Positions 46,016 to 55,495 of a DNA stretch of 64,000 nucleotides are shown here, one piece after another (the first letter of the stretch is position 1; each line of letters starts with the position of its first letter). The notes under the pieces are model-generated. The model was not told the DNA's origin. It was given only the letters and a program-made list of their open reading frames with translations, and ran no database searches. The DNA is taken from NCBI GenBank assembly GCA_947650285.1, contig CANTFL010000731.1, positions 1 through 64,000 on the forward strand, in the 5' to 3' direction. The position numbers were made by a program, and so were the translations under genes. The stretch is from Hyaloperonospora brassicae (taxonomy: Eukaryota > Oomycota > Peronosporomycetes > Peronosporales > Peronosporaceae).

Positions 46016-46161
46016 GATCACTGGCAATCATTAATACTGCTAGACCTTCACCTGCGCGATCACGTCGATAAACCTTCGATTGGCATACTCACAACATCAA
46101 CCGCATTTCCACCTTCCCATACAGCCTTCTTGTACGTGATCTTAAGTCCGCGACCTGACTT

Positions 46162-46420
46162 TCACTCACCCGCATTCCTCTCTTCATGCGACTGCATCAC
46201 TTCAAACGGATTCTTCCTCACACGATCACGATCCCATTCTTGTACCAACGCTCCACAGTTCAAGTTGGCTTCGTCCACCCACGACGGATCCCCACATCCT
46301 TTCCATTAGACTTTGGACTGTCGGTGCACCCTGCCATAACGTGTCCGCCCTCCTGATCGCATGTCCGCTATTCTCTCCACTTCGAACTCGTCTTCTGTCA
46401 GATCGCTTACCCAACTGTCT
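46162..46420 (-). pseudogene. Chromodomain-like C-terminus of element E pol
   Basis: Reads FEVERIADMRSGGRTRYGR, YWKGCGDPSWVDEANL and FEVMQSHEERNAGE to a stop at 46162-46164, in the main pol frame. The pattern (ERI, WKG, WVDE) is a chromodomain variant. Likely targets chromatin, by analogy. Confidence 0.62.
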
Positions 46421-47643
46421 TCTAATATTAAAGCTTCGTCAAAGTCAACTCGATCCGCTTCGCTTATTATCAGTTGTTCCATCGGACGACACGAATTGAG
46501 TCGTACGAGTTTCAGCTTCTACACGTGAACCACTTAGAAGAATTGGTAGGGCGTACCTGCTACTTCTGATCTCACCGCATGATCCCCGCACATGTCGATC
46601 ACTCAGAACGGTCCGTGCCACAAATGTGCCTGTTTCCGAGCATAACCCTCCTTCACGCGACTCAAAAATAGCCATACTTTCGATCCGCTGCATATGGCCA
46701 GCATATCGCGATCCTGATTATGCTGATCAGTGCGATCTTGAATGTATTCCTTCAGTCGACAGTTCACCTCCGCTCTCGCCCGTCGATAATGGCGTTGTAT
46801 ACCAAACCGCCATCGTCGTGGATCTCGATCTCGCGACGCGGTACTCCCTAGAGGTAACGTGGCTTTCAACGTTGATCGGGGGTCCCAACCGTGGATCAAA
46901 TAAAATGGGGTGTCACCGCGAATCCGATCATGTGCGGTGTTGATCGCTTACGTCAATCGTTCGGCATATTCATCCCAATCTTTCTGATTCTCGTCTGAAA
47001 CATACATCTTGATCGCTCTAGGTACCGTCTGTTCCATGCTCTCCGCTGTGACGTTTGATTGTGGTATACAAGCCATAGTAGCTCGTTGTTACTAGCCCAC
47101 GATTAGATTAAACGCACGAAAAAAATCAGACATGAATCCTGGCTCTCGATCGTGACGAATTGCTTCACTTGCGCCAAGCCTTATGAATACACATTCGTCG
47201 TAATTCTACGCGATTGTTTCTGCGTTCCGATATGCACTCGCCTTCGCAACCACATATCCAGAGAACAGGTCGACCCAGGTCAATAACTCTGTGTTCCCTT
47301 TGAACGAGCGCGGCAAAGAAGGAATATGATCAATTGCTAGAATCTTAAAAGGGTACGTCGCTTGTACGTTACCCGGCGAGCTACTTCGATCGCAGGTTCG
47401 GCCTTTACCTGTCCCGCAATCCACACACTCTTCCACATACCGTTGCACACTTCAATACAAACCTCTCCAGTAAAACTTCGCCCTGATCCTCTGGTAAATT
47501 TGACCTATACCCTGGTGGCCGCCGTCCAAACTGGTATGATAATAATGTAAAAAATCCTGCTGCAATAGCTCCGGGATCACCAACCGGCCCAGCTCTACTT
47601 GATCTTCTGACTTTGTAGCTGATCTGGGACAAAAGAGTAACAA
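46421..47643 (-). pseudogene. Integrase of element E
   Basis: Zinc-binding domain at 47643-47452 (HYYHTSLDGGHQGIG, then YQRIRAKFYW), CVDCGTGKGRTCDRS, core from 47448 with ILAIDHIPSLPRSFKGNTEL (first Asp) and VDLFSGYVVAKASA. The middle of the core is badly worn (about 46900-47200). The part after the core is at 46899-46603 (RRYRRARAEVNCRLK region, WLFLSRVKEGYARKQAHLWH, GPFWVIDMCGDHAV). Inactive. Confidence 0.76.
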
Positions 47644-47899
47644 CGTCTCCAGTCAGACAATCTTTAAATTAGAGATACAACTCTCTTCATCCTGCGCTTG
47701 TTTAATCCTTTCGAATCGTATCTGTTGTACGATCTCTTCCTGAACAATTTGTGGCATATGGCGTCGTCTTGCGGCAGCACGGATAATCGCATCTACTCGC
47801 ACCCTCGGATTCGTATTGCGGGGTAATAGTAACTCATCTAGCCGAATCAGAGTCACTAGATCTTGGCGATCTTGGTCATCCATCACTATCCCACCTTTC

Positions 47900-48330
47900 A
47901 TTTTCCGCGCTGCTTCACTTGCCAATCGATCTGCGCTTGCGTTCCAACCGCGTTTCACATGTAAGAAATTATGTTTGAGCCAGGATCGGAGAATACATCG
48001 CTATATGTCTCAACAGTTGTAGACTTGGCGCCTTGCAATCGATCTCTCCACGCATTTGCCTTATCACTAAATTTGAATCTCCACATATGATTACCCGTCC
48101 CCTAGTATGATCAGTCAACAAATCAAAACGTAGAAGTAGACCTCTATACTCTGCTTCATTGACCGTTAGATCAGGGACGAACTCAGACGCGGCAGCCACA
48201 ACATTCTAACCTGGTAATATCCATACGATCGCGCTGCATGCTTTACACTTTCTCTTTACTCTAGCAGACCCATCAAAACTAGGCACCCAGATATTTTTTC
48301 CTCTTCGACCGTAGGTGGAGGCATACTGAT
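47900..48330 (-). pseudogene. Second (extra) RNase H domain of element E
   Basis: After the normal RNase H there is WVPSFDGSARVKRK (first Asp in the FDGSA motif), VNEAEYRGLLLRFDLL (catalytic Glu) and VIICGDSNLVIRQMRGE (Asp), then LLRH and ADRLASEAARK (last Asp, at about 47920). This is the plan of archaeal/plant-type RNase HI, like the extra RNase H in some LTR elements, and differs from the Ty3-type domain just upstream. One stop and one shift break it. Confidence 0.72.
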
Positions 48331-48585
48331 GGTTTGTCGTGATTGTTTTTTTGGCGCAATCGCGATCAACATCTCATCCACTTCCTACCGAGTAGTTATA
48401 CTCGCTGCCAGAGTACCCAGTATATCATCTTCACCCTTCTCACATCGACAGAGCTCCGGTGTTTAGTTTGGTAACAATGCAGACCATCGTCCTAATCTCC
48501 CATTGAGACCGGAAGATTGGAGCAACCAGGATAAGGTTGGATAACGCGTCAGCACGGTGATCTCACGAGACACCAGCATGGTATA

Positions 48586-48860
48586 TCATATATCTAGCCT
48601 CCTTAGCAATGCTAGTACCTCCTTCTCCACCATGCCATAGTTAACTTCGTTGTTCTTCAGCGTACGGCTTGAAAAAGTGACCGGCCAGTACACCTCCTCA
48701 TGTTTCTGCAGCAATGCCGCCGACACAGCCCACTCGCTGGCCCACACATCAATCATTGGCGGTCGATCCGGGTCAAAGTGTTTCAAAATGGGTTAAGTCG
48801 CTATCTTCTGTTTCAAAAAAGTGAACGCGGTCGTTGTTATCTCCCAGCGACTCCTGAATT
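48586..48860 (-). pseudogene. Ty3-type RNase H of element E
   Basis: FDPDRPPMIDVWASEWAVSA (first Asp in IDVWASEWA, as in many Ty3 elements), PVTFSSRTL, EVNYGMVEKEVLALLR (Glu). Then LTRYSTLSWLLQSS-like sequence follows in worn form towards 48480. It comes directly after the repeat tract. Confidence 0.72.
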
Positions 48861-48861
48861 C

Positions 48862-49330
48862 CCGATCCTGATCGCCCTCAGCGATTGGGTGCGATTTCTG
48901 ATCGCCCCCAGCAATTGGGTGTAATTTCTGATTACTCTCAGCAATTGAGTGCGATTTCCGATCTCCCTCAGCAATTGGGTTTGATTCCTAATCACTCTCA
49001 GCGATTGGGTGCGATTTCCGATCGCCCTCAGCAATTGGGTGTGATTCCTGATCGCCCCCAGCAATTGGGTGTAATTTCTGATTACTCTCAGCAATTAAGT
49101 GCGATTCCCGATCTTCCTCAGCAATTGGGTGTGATTCCTGATCACTTTCAGCGATTGGGTGCGATTCCCGATCGCCCTCAGCACTTGGGTGTGATTCCTG
49201 ATCGCCCCGAGCGATTGGGTGTGATTTATGATCACTCTCAGCAATTGGGTGTGATTTCTGGTCACCCCCAGTAATTGGATGCAATTCCTGATCATCCCCA
49301 GGAATTGTGTGAAATTTCTGATTTCGTTTA
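48862..49330 (-). repeat. 30-bp coding minisatellite between RT and RNase H of element E
   Basis: About 15 copies of a 30-bp unit (CAGCAATTGGGTGTGATTCC then TGATCGCCCC on the + strand). Read on the - strand in the pol frame it encodes decapeptides of the type GDQESHPIAE, with mostly Ser/Gly-Asp and His-Pro-Ile-Ala kept. A higher-order period of 150 bp (five units) is seen: the block from 48901 recurs at 49051. No stop codon is introduced by the repeats. Confidence 0.88.
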
Positions 49331-50445
49331 TGGGCGGTATGACACAGCCGAGTTCGCCCCGCAAACCCCACTGTCCTTGGATCGTCATGCGCTTGACGGA
49401 TCTCATGGAAATCGGCTTCTCGTAATTTGTACAGTACTGAGGCGTACACTGAAAAGTCTTCGATGAATCGGCTGTAATAGTTGAGGCTCCCCAGAAACGA
49501 TTGCATCGATTTTAAGGAGCGAGTAAATGGTATGTTTACCAATGATCCTAGATCCTTTGGGTTTGCTTCTAATCCAGACAAATATAATTGATGACCCAGA
49601 TAGTCTACCTTGCGTCGTCCCCAGAATCTCATAGCCAGACTGATCGATAAATTCCATTAATCACACACGTTCAACAATCGTTCCACTTTGCGGTAGAGAG
49701 ATTCTGATGACGGGTCCGGTATCAGTATATCGTCGATGTATGACCTTCGACCAATGAACGATGTCTTCATGTTAGAATCAGGTTCCCGTCGGTAAACACA
49801 TCGATAAGATCTGTGGATCCCGAAGTGATCGTAGTTGGACGTGTAACATATCTTCAAATATCCATATGACGCATTGTCGATCAGTAGTTAGTAAATCTAC
49901 GGTGCTTTCTTCAATCCAAACGGCATCCTTAGCCATTTAAACAGGCCTGATGCTGTAATAAACGCCGAAATTTCTCCGGCTCGATCCGTCATTTTAACCA
50001 CCCAAAAACTACTTGCCATGTCAAAGGAACAGTACCACATGGCTTTATCCATATCCTGCAGCAAGTCGCTGATCAAAGGCATTGGGTAAACCATCAATCT
50101 CGTCAGCTGATTCACTCGTCTATAGTCGATGCATTTTCAAATATCTTCTCCATTCTTCTTTTTGATCACCACGATGATTGATACCCAGGGAAAAGTGGAC
50201 GGGCGAATTATCTGCGTCGTCAATAGTCCCATGATCAGATCAGCTAGCTTTTCGCAAAATTTGGGAGCGACCGATCGCACTCTCTGTGCGATCGGGCTAG
50301 CGCATCTGACATCAATATCACAGACCGCTCCACGTGCCACAGGAGATAGGGCATTACCTTTGCCGATTAGCAGATGGCGATAGGCCCATATTAGTTGTCG
50401 CAACTTCTCTTGATCGCTCGACAGTGGCTCTCCTGGGTCGCCCAC
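49331..50445 (-). pseudogene. Reverse transcriptase of element E
   Basis: From 50445: LRQLIWAYRHLLIGKGNALS, IMGLLTTQIIRPSTFPWVS, then INQLTRLMVYPMPLI-type sequence, WYCSFDMASSFWVVKM (first Asp), GLFKWLRMPFGLKKAP, and RRSYIDDILI (49765-49740 region), an intact YxDD. Then RKVDYLGHQLYLSGLEANP and LGSLNYYSRFIEDFSVYASV. All in the same frame, with a few stops. In place of a direct passage into RNase H the chain runs into the decapeptide repeats. Confidence 0.84.
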
Positions 50446-51600
50446 TTAAATGTCCCTTAAAGATATCGCGGCCGTCGGTGTAGCAACTTCCGGTAGGATC
50501 GCCATGTGCTGATCGACATCCTCAGCATACAACTCTTCACTTTCGTTACGGTACGTCGACTCGGTAAGCGGTTCCACCCCCGTCTTTTGTTCTCCGATCG
50601 CCACGACTTCATTCCGTTTCACCAGTCGATCGGACTTTTCCTGTATCTCACAATCTCTGATCGCACTGCCGTCTGTCTGAAAGCGGGACTCTCCTTGCAG
50701 CAAATCGCTGATAGATCTCCCGATATCGTTAGCGTAGACCATCTGTACTTAAGGGTTTGACTCCTCATGCCGATCTTGTGACTGATCACCCCTCGTGTAC
50801 CCTTGGGTCGTAGGGAACGACGAAGAAACTTTCATTGGTAGACAAACATCTTCCTCGGACTGCATACACCGCTCCTCTGTGTTTCAAACGATCTCGTCAG
50901 ACTGATTTCTGGACTGTTTTTGTCCATCACCATCCATTGTAGAGATCGCGTCCGGTTGATCGATGGATCGTCTCTGTCCACGATCAGGCTCCTCGCAGTT
51001 GATACTCCCTGTCACGGTCGTCGTCAGCCCTCTGCTAGATTTCTTTGACATGGTTTGCACAAGCTCATCGTCTTGCGTCTCGTCATTTGTATGTTTCGTC
51101 ACAAGTACCTTGATCAATCGTTGATCACTCTTCATAGCGCGATCATTGCTTTCACTCTTGTCTATGTAGTGCGTTAAATCTTCGTCGATCACGTTTTGAT
51201 CAGGTTGTAACTTGTCATCACTGCAGTCGTCCGCCTCCTTTTCTGTCTTCACTTCTTGGCGTTTTAAAATCAATATCGGCGTAGGATATGATGGCTGATC
51301 AACCGATGGCCCTTAATACGTTGCGGGTGAGACTTCTTCTCGATCAGGTCTAGCCTCGAACGCTAATGTCTGCCACTCGTTATTACGTCGCGACCCCACA
51401 GACTCGTACCCTGCGATCGGAGTATCGTGTCCGCTACCATCCACAGCCCTAATGGAGTTCCCCAACGTAAAATCACCTCGCGATCACATAGATTTGTGAG
51501 CTGTAGATAGTTGATCCTGCCAGGCCCGGTAGTCACAGTTGGTACCCACTCCACGTCTCGTCTTACCCAGAGCTAAATCTTGGCTGAGCGATACCTATTC
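50446..51600 (-). pseudogene. Linker between protease and RT of element E
   Basis: Open pieces at 51554-51363 (WVPTVTTGPGRINYLQLTNL), 51273-50884 and 50742-50446, rich in Asp/Glu/Lys/Gln without a fold I recognise. The first piece resembles a small beta-rich domain that follows the protease in some elements. No catalytic motif. Confidence 0.5.
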
Positions 51601-51637
51601 TCACTTCTGTTGGTTTGCCGGCCGGTATCACCACATG

Positions 51638-52130
51638 TTAATCATTCAGGTTGATCTCTGTGATGGTCGATCCATAGATTGGCTTACGCCCCGCTAGACC
51701 AATGCGGACTTCATCAGGTAGACATAGCGTTCCGTTCGCTAGATCCAAGCGAAAGTCCGCCAAAACAATTAAATCATTACCCAGTATAGCCTCTTGACCG
51801 ACGTGATCACCGACCCGTACGTCGAAAAAATACACATGTGAGCCGTCCAATGTAATCTTGATCTTCGTGCGCTCAATTGTCATGTATGCGTTTTCCCTTA
51901 TGCCGACACATTCTTTAGTCTGGCTTTCGTCGATCATGCATCCTACCTTACGAGCAAAGGTGGTGTCGATGATTGACACTTCAGCACCGAAATCAAACAG
52001 CATAGTGACCTTCTCATTATTGACCTCGCCAACCGCTTAATGCTGCTTGAACCGCTTTCCCATGGGTGTGGAATTTCCAATATGCACGTTTTTCCCCTGG
52101 TGCGATATCGAGTATCACACCGCCTTTGAT
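51638..52130 (-). pseudogene. Aspartic protease of element E
   Basis: MLFDFGAEVSIIDTTFARKV: the usual DSG/DTG of retroviral-type aspartic proteases reads DFG here. Then KIKITLDGSHVYFFDVRVGD and AILGNDLIVLADFRLDLANG (ILG with the following helix). The frame is open 51638-52003; upstream reading in a different frame reaches about 52130, beyond which nothing is recognised. Confidence 0.74.
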
Positions 52131-53907
52131 CCAGGCAAAATTCAATAGAGTCTTATATATTACCTGAAGTATCATGATGATAATCGCGAAATTGCCCTGA
52201 TTCTACCGCTGCTTTGAGAAATTGTTTACGGCATATCGCGCTATATTAGATTATGAAAATAATATAAAGTAAATATTTTTCGATTGAATCAGATGTGCAA
52301 GTACTTCTGCTAGACCACCCCATCATTCCACTTTAGTTATGTCTCTTTTTAAGCAAGCGTGGTATCCACTTCCATCGGGATCACCGGATCATGGTAGTAT
52401 ACAGCATTGTAACTTTAGCAAGTCTGGACCGCTAATTGTTTCCTTGGTAACATCAGAAATTCCCGGATCACACACAACGTTTTGCGGCGGCTGATAACAT
52501 CATTGATTCCAAAGTTCTGACCAGTAGCTGTAACTCCTTCTGCGACTTTTATGGAGTATAAAGATGCCTCATCTGACACTAATTGTGACGATACCCATTA
52601 TATATCGCTTGAGGCTGCTAAGAAGTTTGGCAAATACTCTAAATACATGGATTTATGATGTTGCGATTGTATTTAGTCGCAGCAGGCGAATGGTCTTATA
52701 ACTTTTTATGTATGGTCTCAAATTGACGTCGCATAAGGCCTGAGATATCGTCATATTATTAAATTCGTGAAAGTCTACATCTTTTACGAAAAAAAGTATC
52801 AGAAAGCGCGGCTGGAAATGTACGTTTGGTGCAGTGAACTCTAGCACCAATACGCAATCTGTGAAAATTTCAGTATCATTAAGAGAAGAAGGATAAGCAA
52901 TAGATGGCCGTCCATTAGTATTATACAATATAAGAGGTGCAAAGATCTTGCACCTACGTCTAATACTTAATTGCCTCAAACATCTTTGTTTAACATCGAC
53001 CTTACTAGTGCCGCTCAAAGTCATGAACTAACTTAATTTATAAACGCTCAAACCGTAGTTGCTATTGATTCATCTGTCAACGTTTAAATTCTTAAAAGAA
53101 CTCTTTTAGACAGGATTGCTCGCCTCAACTTTTTTTGAGGAGACTTGGATTGTTTCAAATTACTGGTTCTTTCTACCATTCGATGTGACATCATTTAATT
53201 CGTGGATGTCTCGGAAGAATATATAAGCAGCAATGATCATTAGAATCTTAAATAAATTTCAATATCCACACTCGGTCAATTATTTCTTGATCTGGATCCA
53301 ACGCGAGTCGTCCGGAGAGTTCTTAAGGTCATCTTAATTTATTACGCTTGCATCTGCAGATCAAAGTTTTACTGCGCCAACCTTATTTGATTTAGTTCTG
53401 ACGCGTTCAACCCATCCCGATATTACATACTTCTTAGTCGATTAACCACTATCCTGCAGCAACCTAGAGACCGGCAATTGAGATCGTCGATGATAGCGGC
53501 AGTCGTATATAGGTCGGAACCCGACGTCTACTAGTGGCTTCGATGCGGTTCGGCTGTTATCGGAATCGTAAGGTATTGTCAGCATGAATGATTTACGAAG
53601 ACGGACTCCATACATCGTTTTATATTTCGCGGCCATGCCAGCTTCCTGTACTCTACCTTCCTCGAATTCATTGATTTTATACGTACGACCGCATCTTGTC
53701 AATATCTATGCTAATAACTTTCACGGAAGAGATAAGTCGACAACGACTATCGGCGCAACTAACCTCCACCTTAATCTTTTACTTAATATATAGGAAACCG
53801 AGAACTTACCTAACCGATAAAATGAGTCGTCATCAACGCGTTCCATCGAGTTAAATGTACTTGTATTCACCTCGTATCTCAACCAGATAAGTATGTGGAA
53901 ATGTATC
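52131..53907. other. AT-rich stretch, no gene recognised
   Basis: About 1.8 kb. Two moderate frames (52653-53024 - and 53442-53702 -) have no recognisable motif, begin with non-diagnostic codons and were left out. The missing gag and 5' LTR of element E were expected here but not found. Confidence 0.35.
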
Positions 53908-53913
53908 TGTTAA

Positions 53914-54009
53914 GGCCATGACTAGGGCCACACCCCACTTTTGCTAGGGGCACACCCCATTTTTGCTACGGGCACACTCACCCTCCTAAAATGAAATAAA
54001 GGACTTCCA
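53914..54009 (+). repeat. Left terminal inverted repeat of the MYB-carrying unit
   Basis: Two subrepeats ending in GCTA(G/C)GGGCACAC followed by CCTCCTAAAATGA and AAAGGACTTC; the inverse of 55371-55486. Confidence 0.8.
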
Positions 54010-54273
54010 GCTCTTCGAGACTATGCAGCGCTAAAGCTGGACGACCTCACGGAAACGACTCGGTTGCTACTTGCTCCACTGTGATACCATTTTACGTACT
54101 ACGCTTAGTGTGTTTCTTCCTAAAGCAAGGGTCATGTTGATGTATTGACCGGCGACAGAAGACGGCTGTGGTCTGGCTTTTTCTTGCATCTTTCAGTGCG
54201 CGACAACGTTTGTCATAAGCGTCTGGAGCCAATTGTCTCTAGCATCGACACAGTTGAGGTTTCGTGCGGCCAC

Positions 54274-55233
54274 TTAGCTCAGAAGCAAGCCGCGGCCAGA
54301 GTCTGGGCGACTCGATGCCCCACTCGCACTATCTTGTAAGAATGAGCCGTCTTTCCGCTCGGTGAACTTCCGGGACGACAAGTCCGGGTTGCTGCATTTA
54401 ACGTATCGGTCCCGAAGCGCTGGCTGTGTTCGCCCGGGCACATTATGACAAATGTTGCTCCACGGCACTTGATCCTGATTGGACTCACTGCCTTTTGGCA
54501 CGTATGCACGAAGTGCGAGCAGCAGCCTTCTATCCGCACTCAGCGAAAACTTGCCTCACCGAAGACCTGGTGCAAGCGAGAGCTGCCCTCGATGGCGGAT
54601 CTGCTCCGACACACGGCCATCCATCAAATCTGCAACTACGTTCCACTTTTCGCCAAAGACCGGGACAGCTTCACGCAGGATCTGATTTTCTTCTGGCGTA
54701 AAGGTTGGCCACGTGTTTCCCTCGTTCAGCGCTGTCTTGTACCGAGTAAGACAATGAGCTACCGGTCTTCCCGGCACCAACATGCGCTTTGCAATCTCGT
54801 GCCGCTTCTACACCAGTTTCGGGTCGTCTTGTCCCGTGGCCAACTGTCGAAGCGCTGTGTCTTCCTCGTTCGTCCGCGCGCCAAGCCGAAACGTCGGCGA
54901 CTCGTTCAAGTTATACCACAATTTGCATGCAATACCCGAACGTTCAATAGGAAACTTTCTCGACTTGCGTGCCTCCAACCACGCGCGAAGTTTTTTCCAC
55001 GCTTGCAGAAGTATCTCCACGTTAGCGGCGTGTGTCATGTAAAAATCTTTGTCACTGTCCGCGACGACTTTACGCTCTAAACTCGTGAAATCGTTGGGGG
55101 TCCGGCTACAAATGACTCGTGACTGGGAGCACGATGAAACTCGGATGTCGTTGCCACTACCGCTGGTCAGATCTTGGCATCGTACCTTTGGATTGTTTAC
55201 CGTCTTCGAGATAGTAGAGATCCCAGCAGGCAT
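54274..55233 (-). pseudogene. MYB/SANT-repeat protein gene, two in-frame stops
   Basis: From ATG at 55233 one frame runs to 54274, broken only by TAG at 54808-54810 and TGA at 54556-54558. After about 60 unclear residues: ILLQAWKKLRAWLEARKSRK, then NEEDTALRQLA and AKRMLVPGRPVAHCLTRYKT (a worn MYB repeat), FTPEENQILREAVPVFGEKW then GRVSEQIRHR (second repeat), LSADRRLLLALRAY and WSNICHNVPGRTQPALRDRY (third repeat), and FTERKDGSFLQ (start of a fourth). Serial MYB repeats of this type occur in DNA-binding transcription factors, including the snRNA-activating complex subunit SNAPC4 and related R2R3 proteins; which one is unsure. It sits wholly within the TIR unit. The TAG fits a former Trp codon and the TGA a former Arg codon, both transitions. 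Confidence 0.7.
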
Positions 55234-55370
55234 TGCCGTTCGGATACCGCCCTGGCCAGGATGGATTGATCAAATCTCGCGCATGAGTGCATTTACCGTT
55301 TAAGATAGGGAGGGACATATCGAGCAGCGGTAAGTGACTACGTATTTTACCTGTTATGCACCATAAAATG

Positions 55371-55486
55371 TGAAGTCCTTTTTATCATTTTAGGAGGACG
55401 GGTGTGCCCGTAGCAAAAATGGGGTGTGTCCCTAGCAAACGTGGGATGTGCCCTAGCAAAAGTGGGGTGTGTCCCTAGTCGTGGCC
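55371..55486 (-). repeat. Right terminal inverted repeat of the MYB-carrying unit
   Basis: Three subrepeats of the GGGGTGTGTCCCTAGCAAA type in direct order, ending CTAGTCGTGGCC at 55486; the inverse of 53914-54009 with one extra subrepeat. Confidence 0.8.
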
Positions 55487-55495
55487 ATGTGTTAA

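Larger units (their letters stand above)
41978..52130 (-). mobile_element. Element E: Ty3/gypsy element with two RNase H domains and an antisense ORF
   Basis: Distinct in sequence from A-D. On the - strand: protease, RT, a 30-bp repeat tract, a first RNase H, a second RNase H, integrase, chromodomain; on the + strand between pol and the left LTR an antisense ORF. Most of pol from about 51273 to 46162 is in one frame with scattered stops. The right end (gag, 5' LTR) is not seen; similarity fades at about 52130. As I recall, oomycete Ty3/gypsy elements with an extra RNase H are known; the exact family name should be checked. Confidence 0.78.
53914..55486. mobile_element. TIR transposon-like unit with a MYB-like cargo, TTAA at both borders
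   Basis: Left end (from 53914) GGCCATGACTAGGGCCACAC and right end (to 55486), read in reverse, GGCCACGACTAGGGACACAC, form long inverted repeats (about 96 bp left, about 116 bp right). They are made of short subrepeats of the type GGGGCACACCCCACTTTTGCTA: two on the left, three on the right, then CCTCCTAAAATGA and AAGGACTTC. TGTTAA lies directly before the left end (53908-53913) and again three bases after the right end (55490-55495), so a TTAA target duplication is possible. No transposase is seen inside; the only coding sequence is the MYB-like pseudogene. Probably non-autonomous. Confidence 0.74.

Noticed and set aside
48862..49330. Regularly spaced 30-bp repeats resembling a CRISPR array
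   Set aside because: The repeats are head to tail without unique spacers, read through in the pol frame of element E, and the host is eukaryotic.
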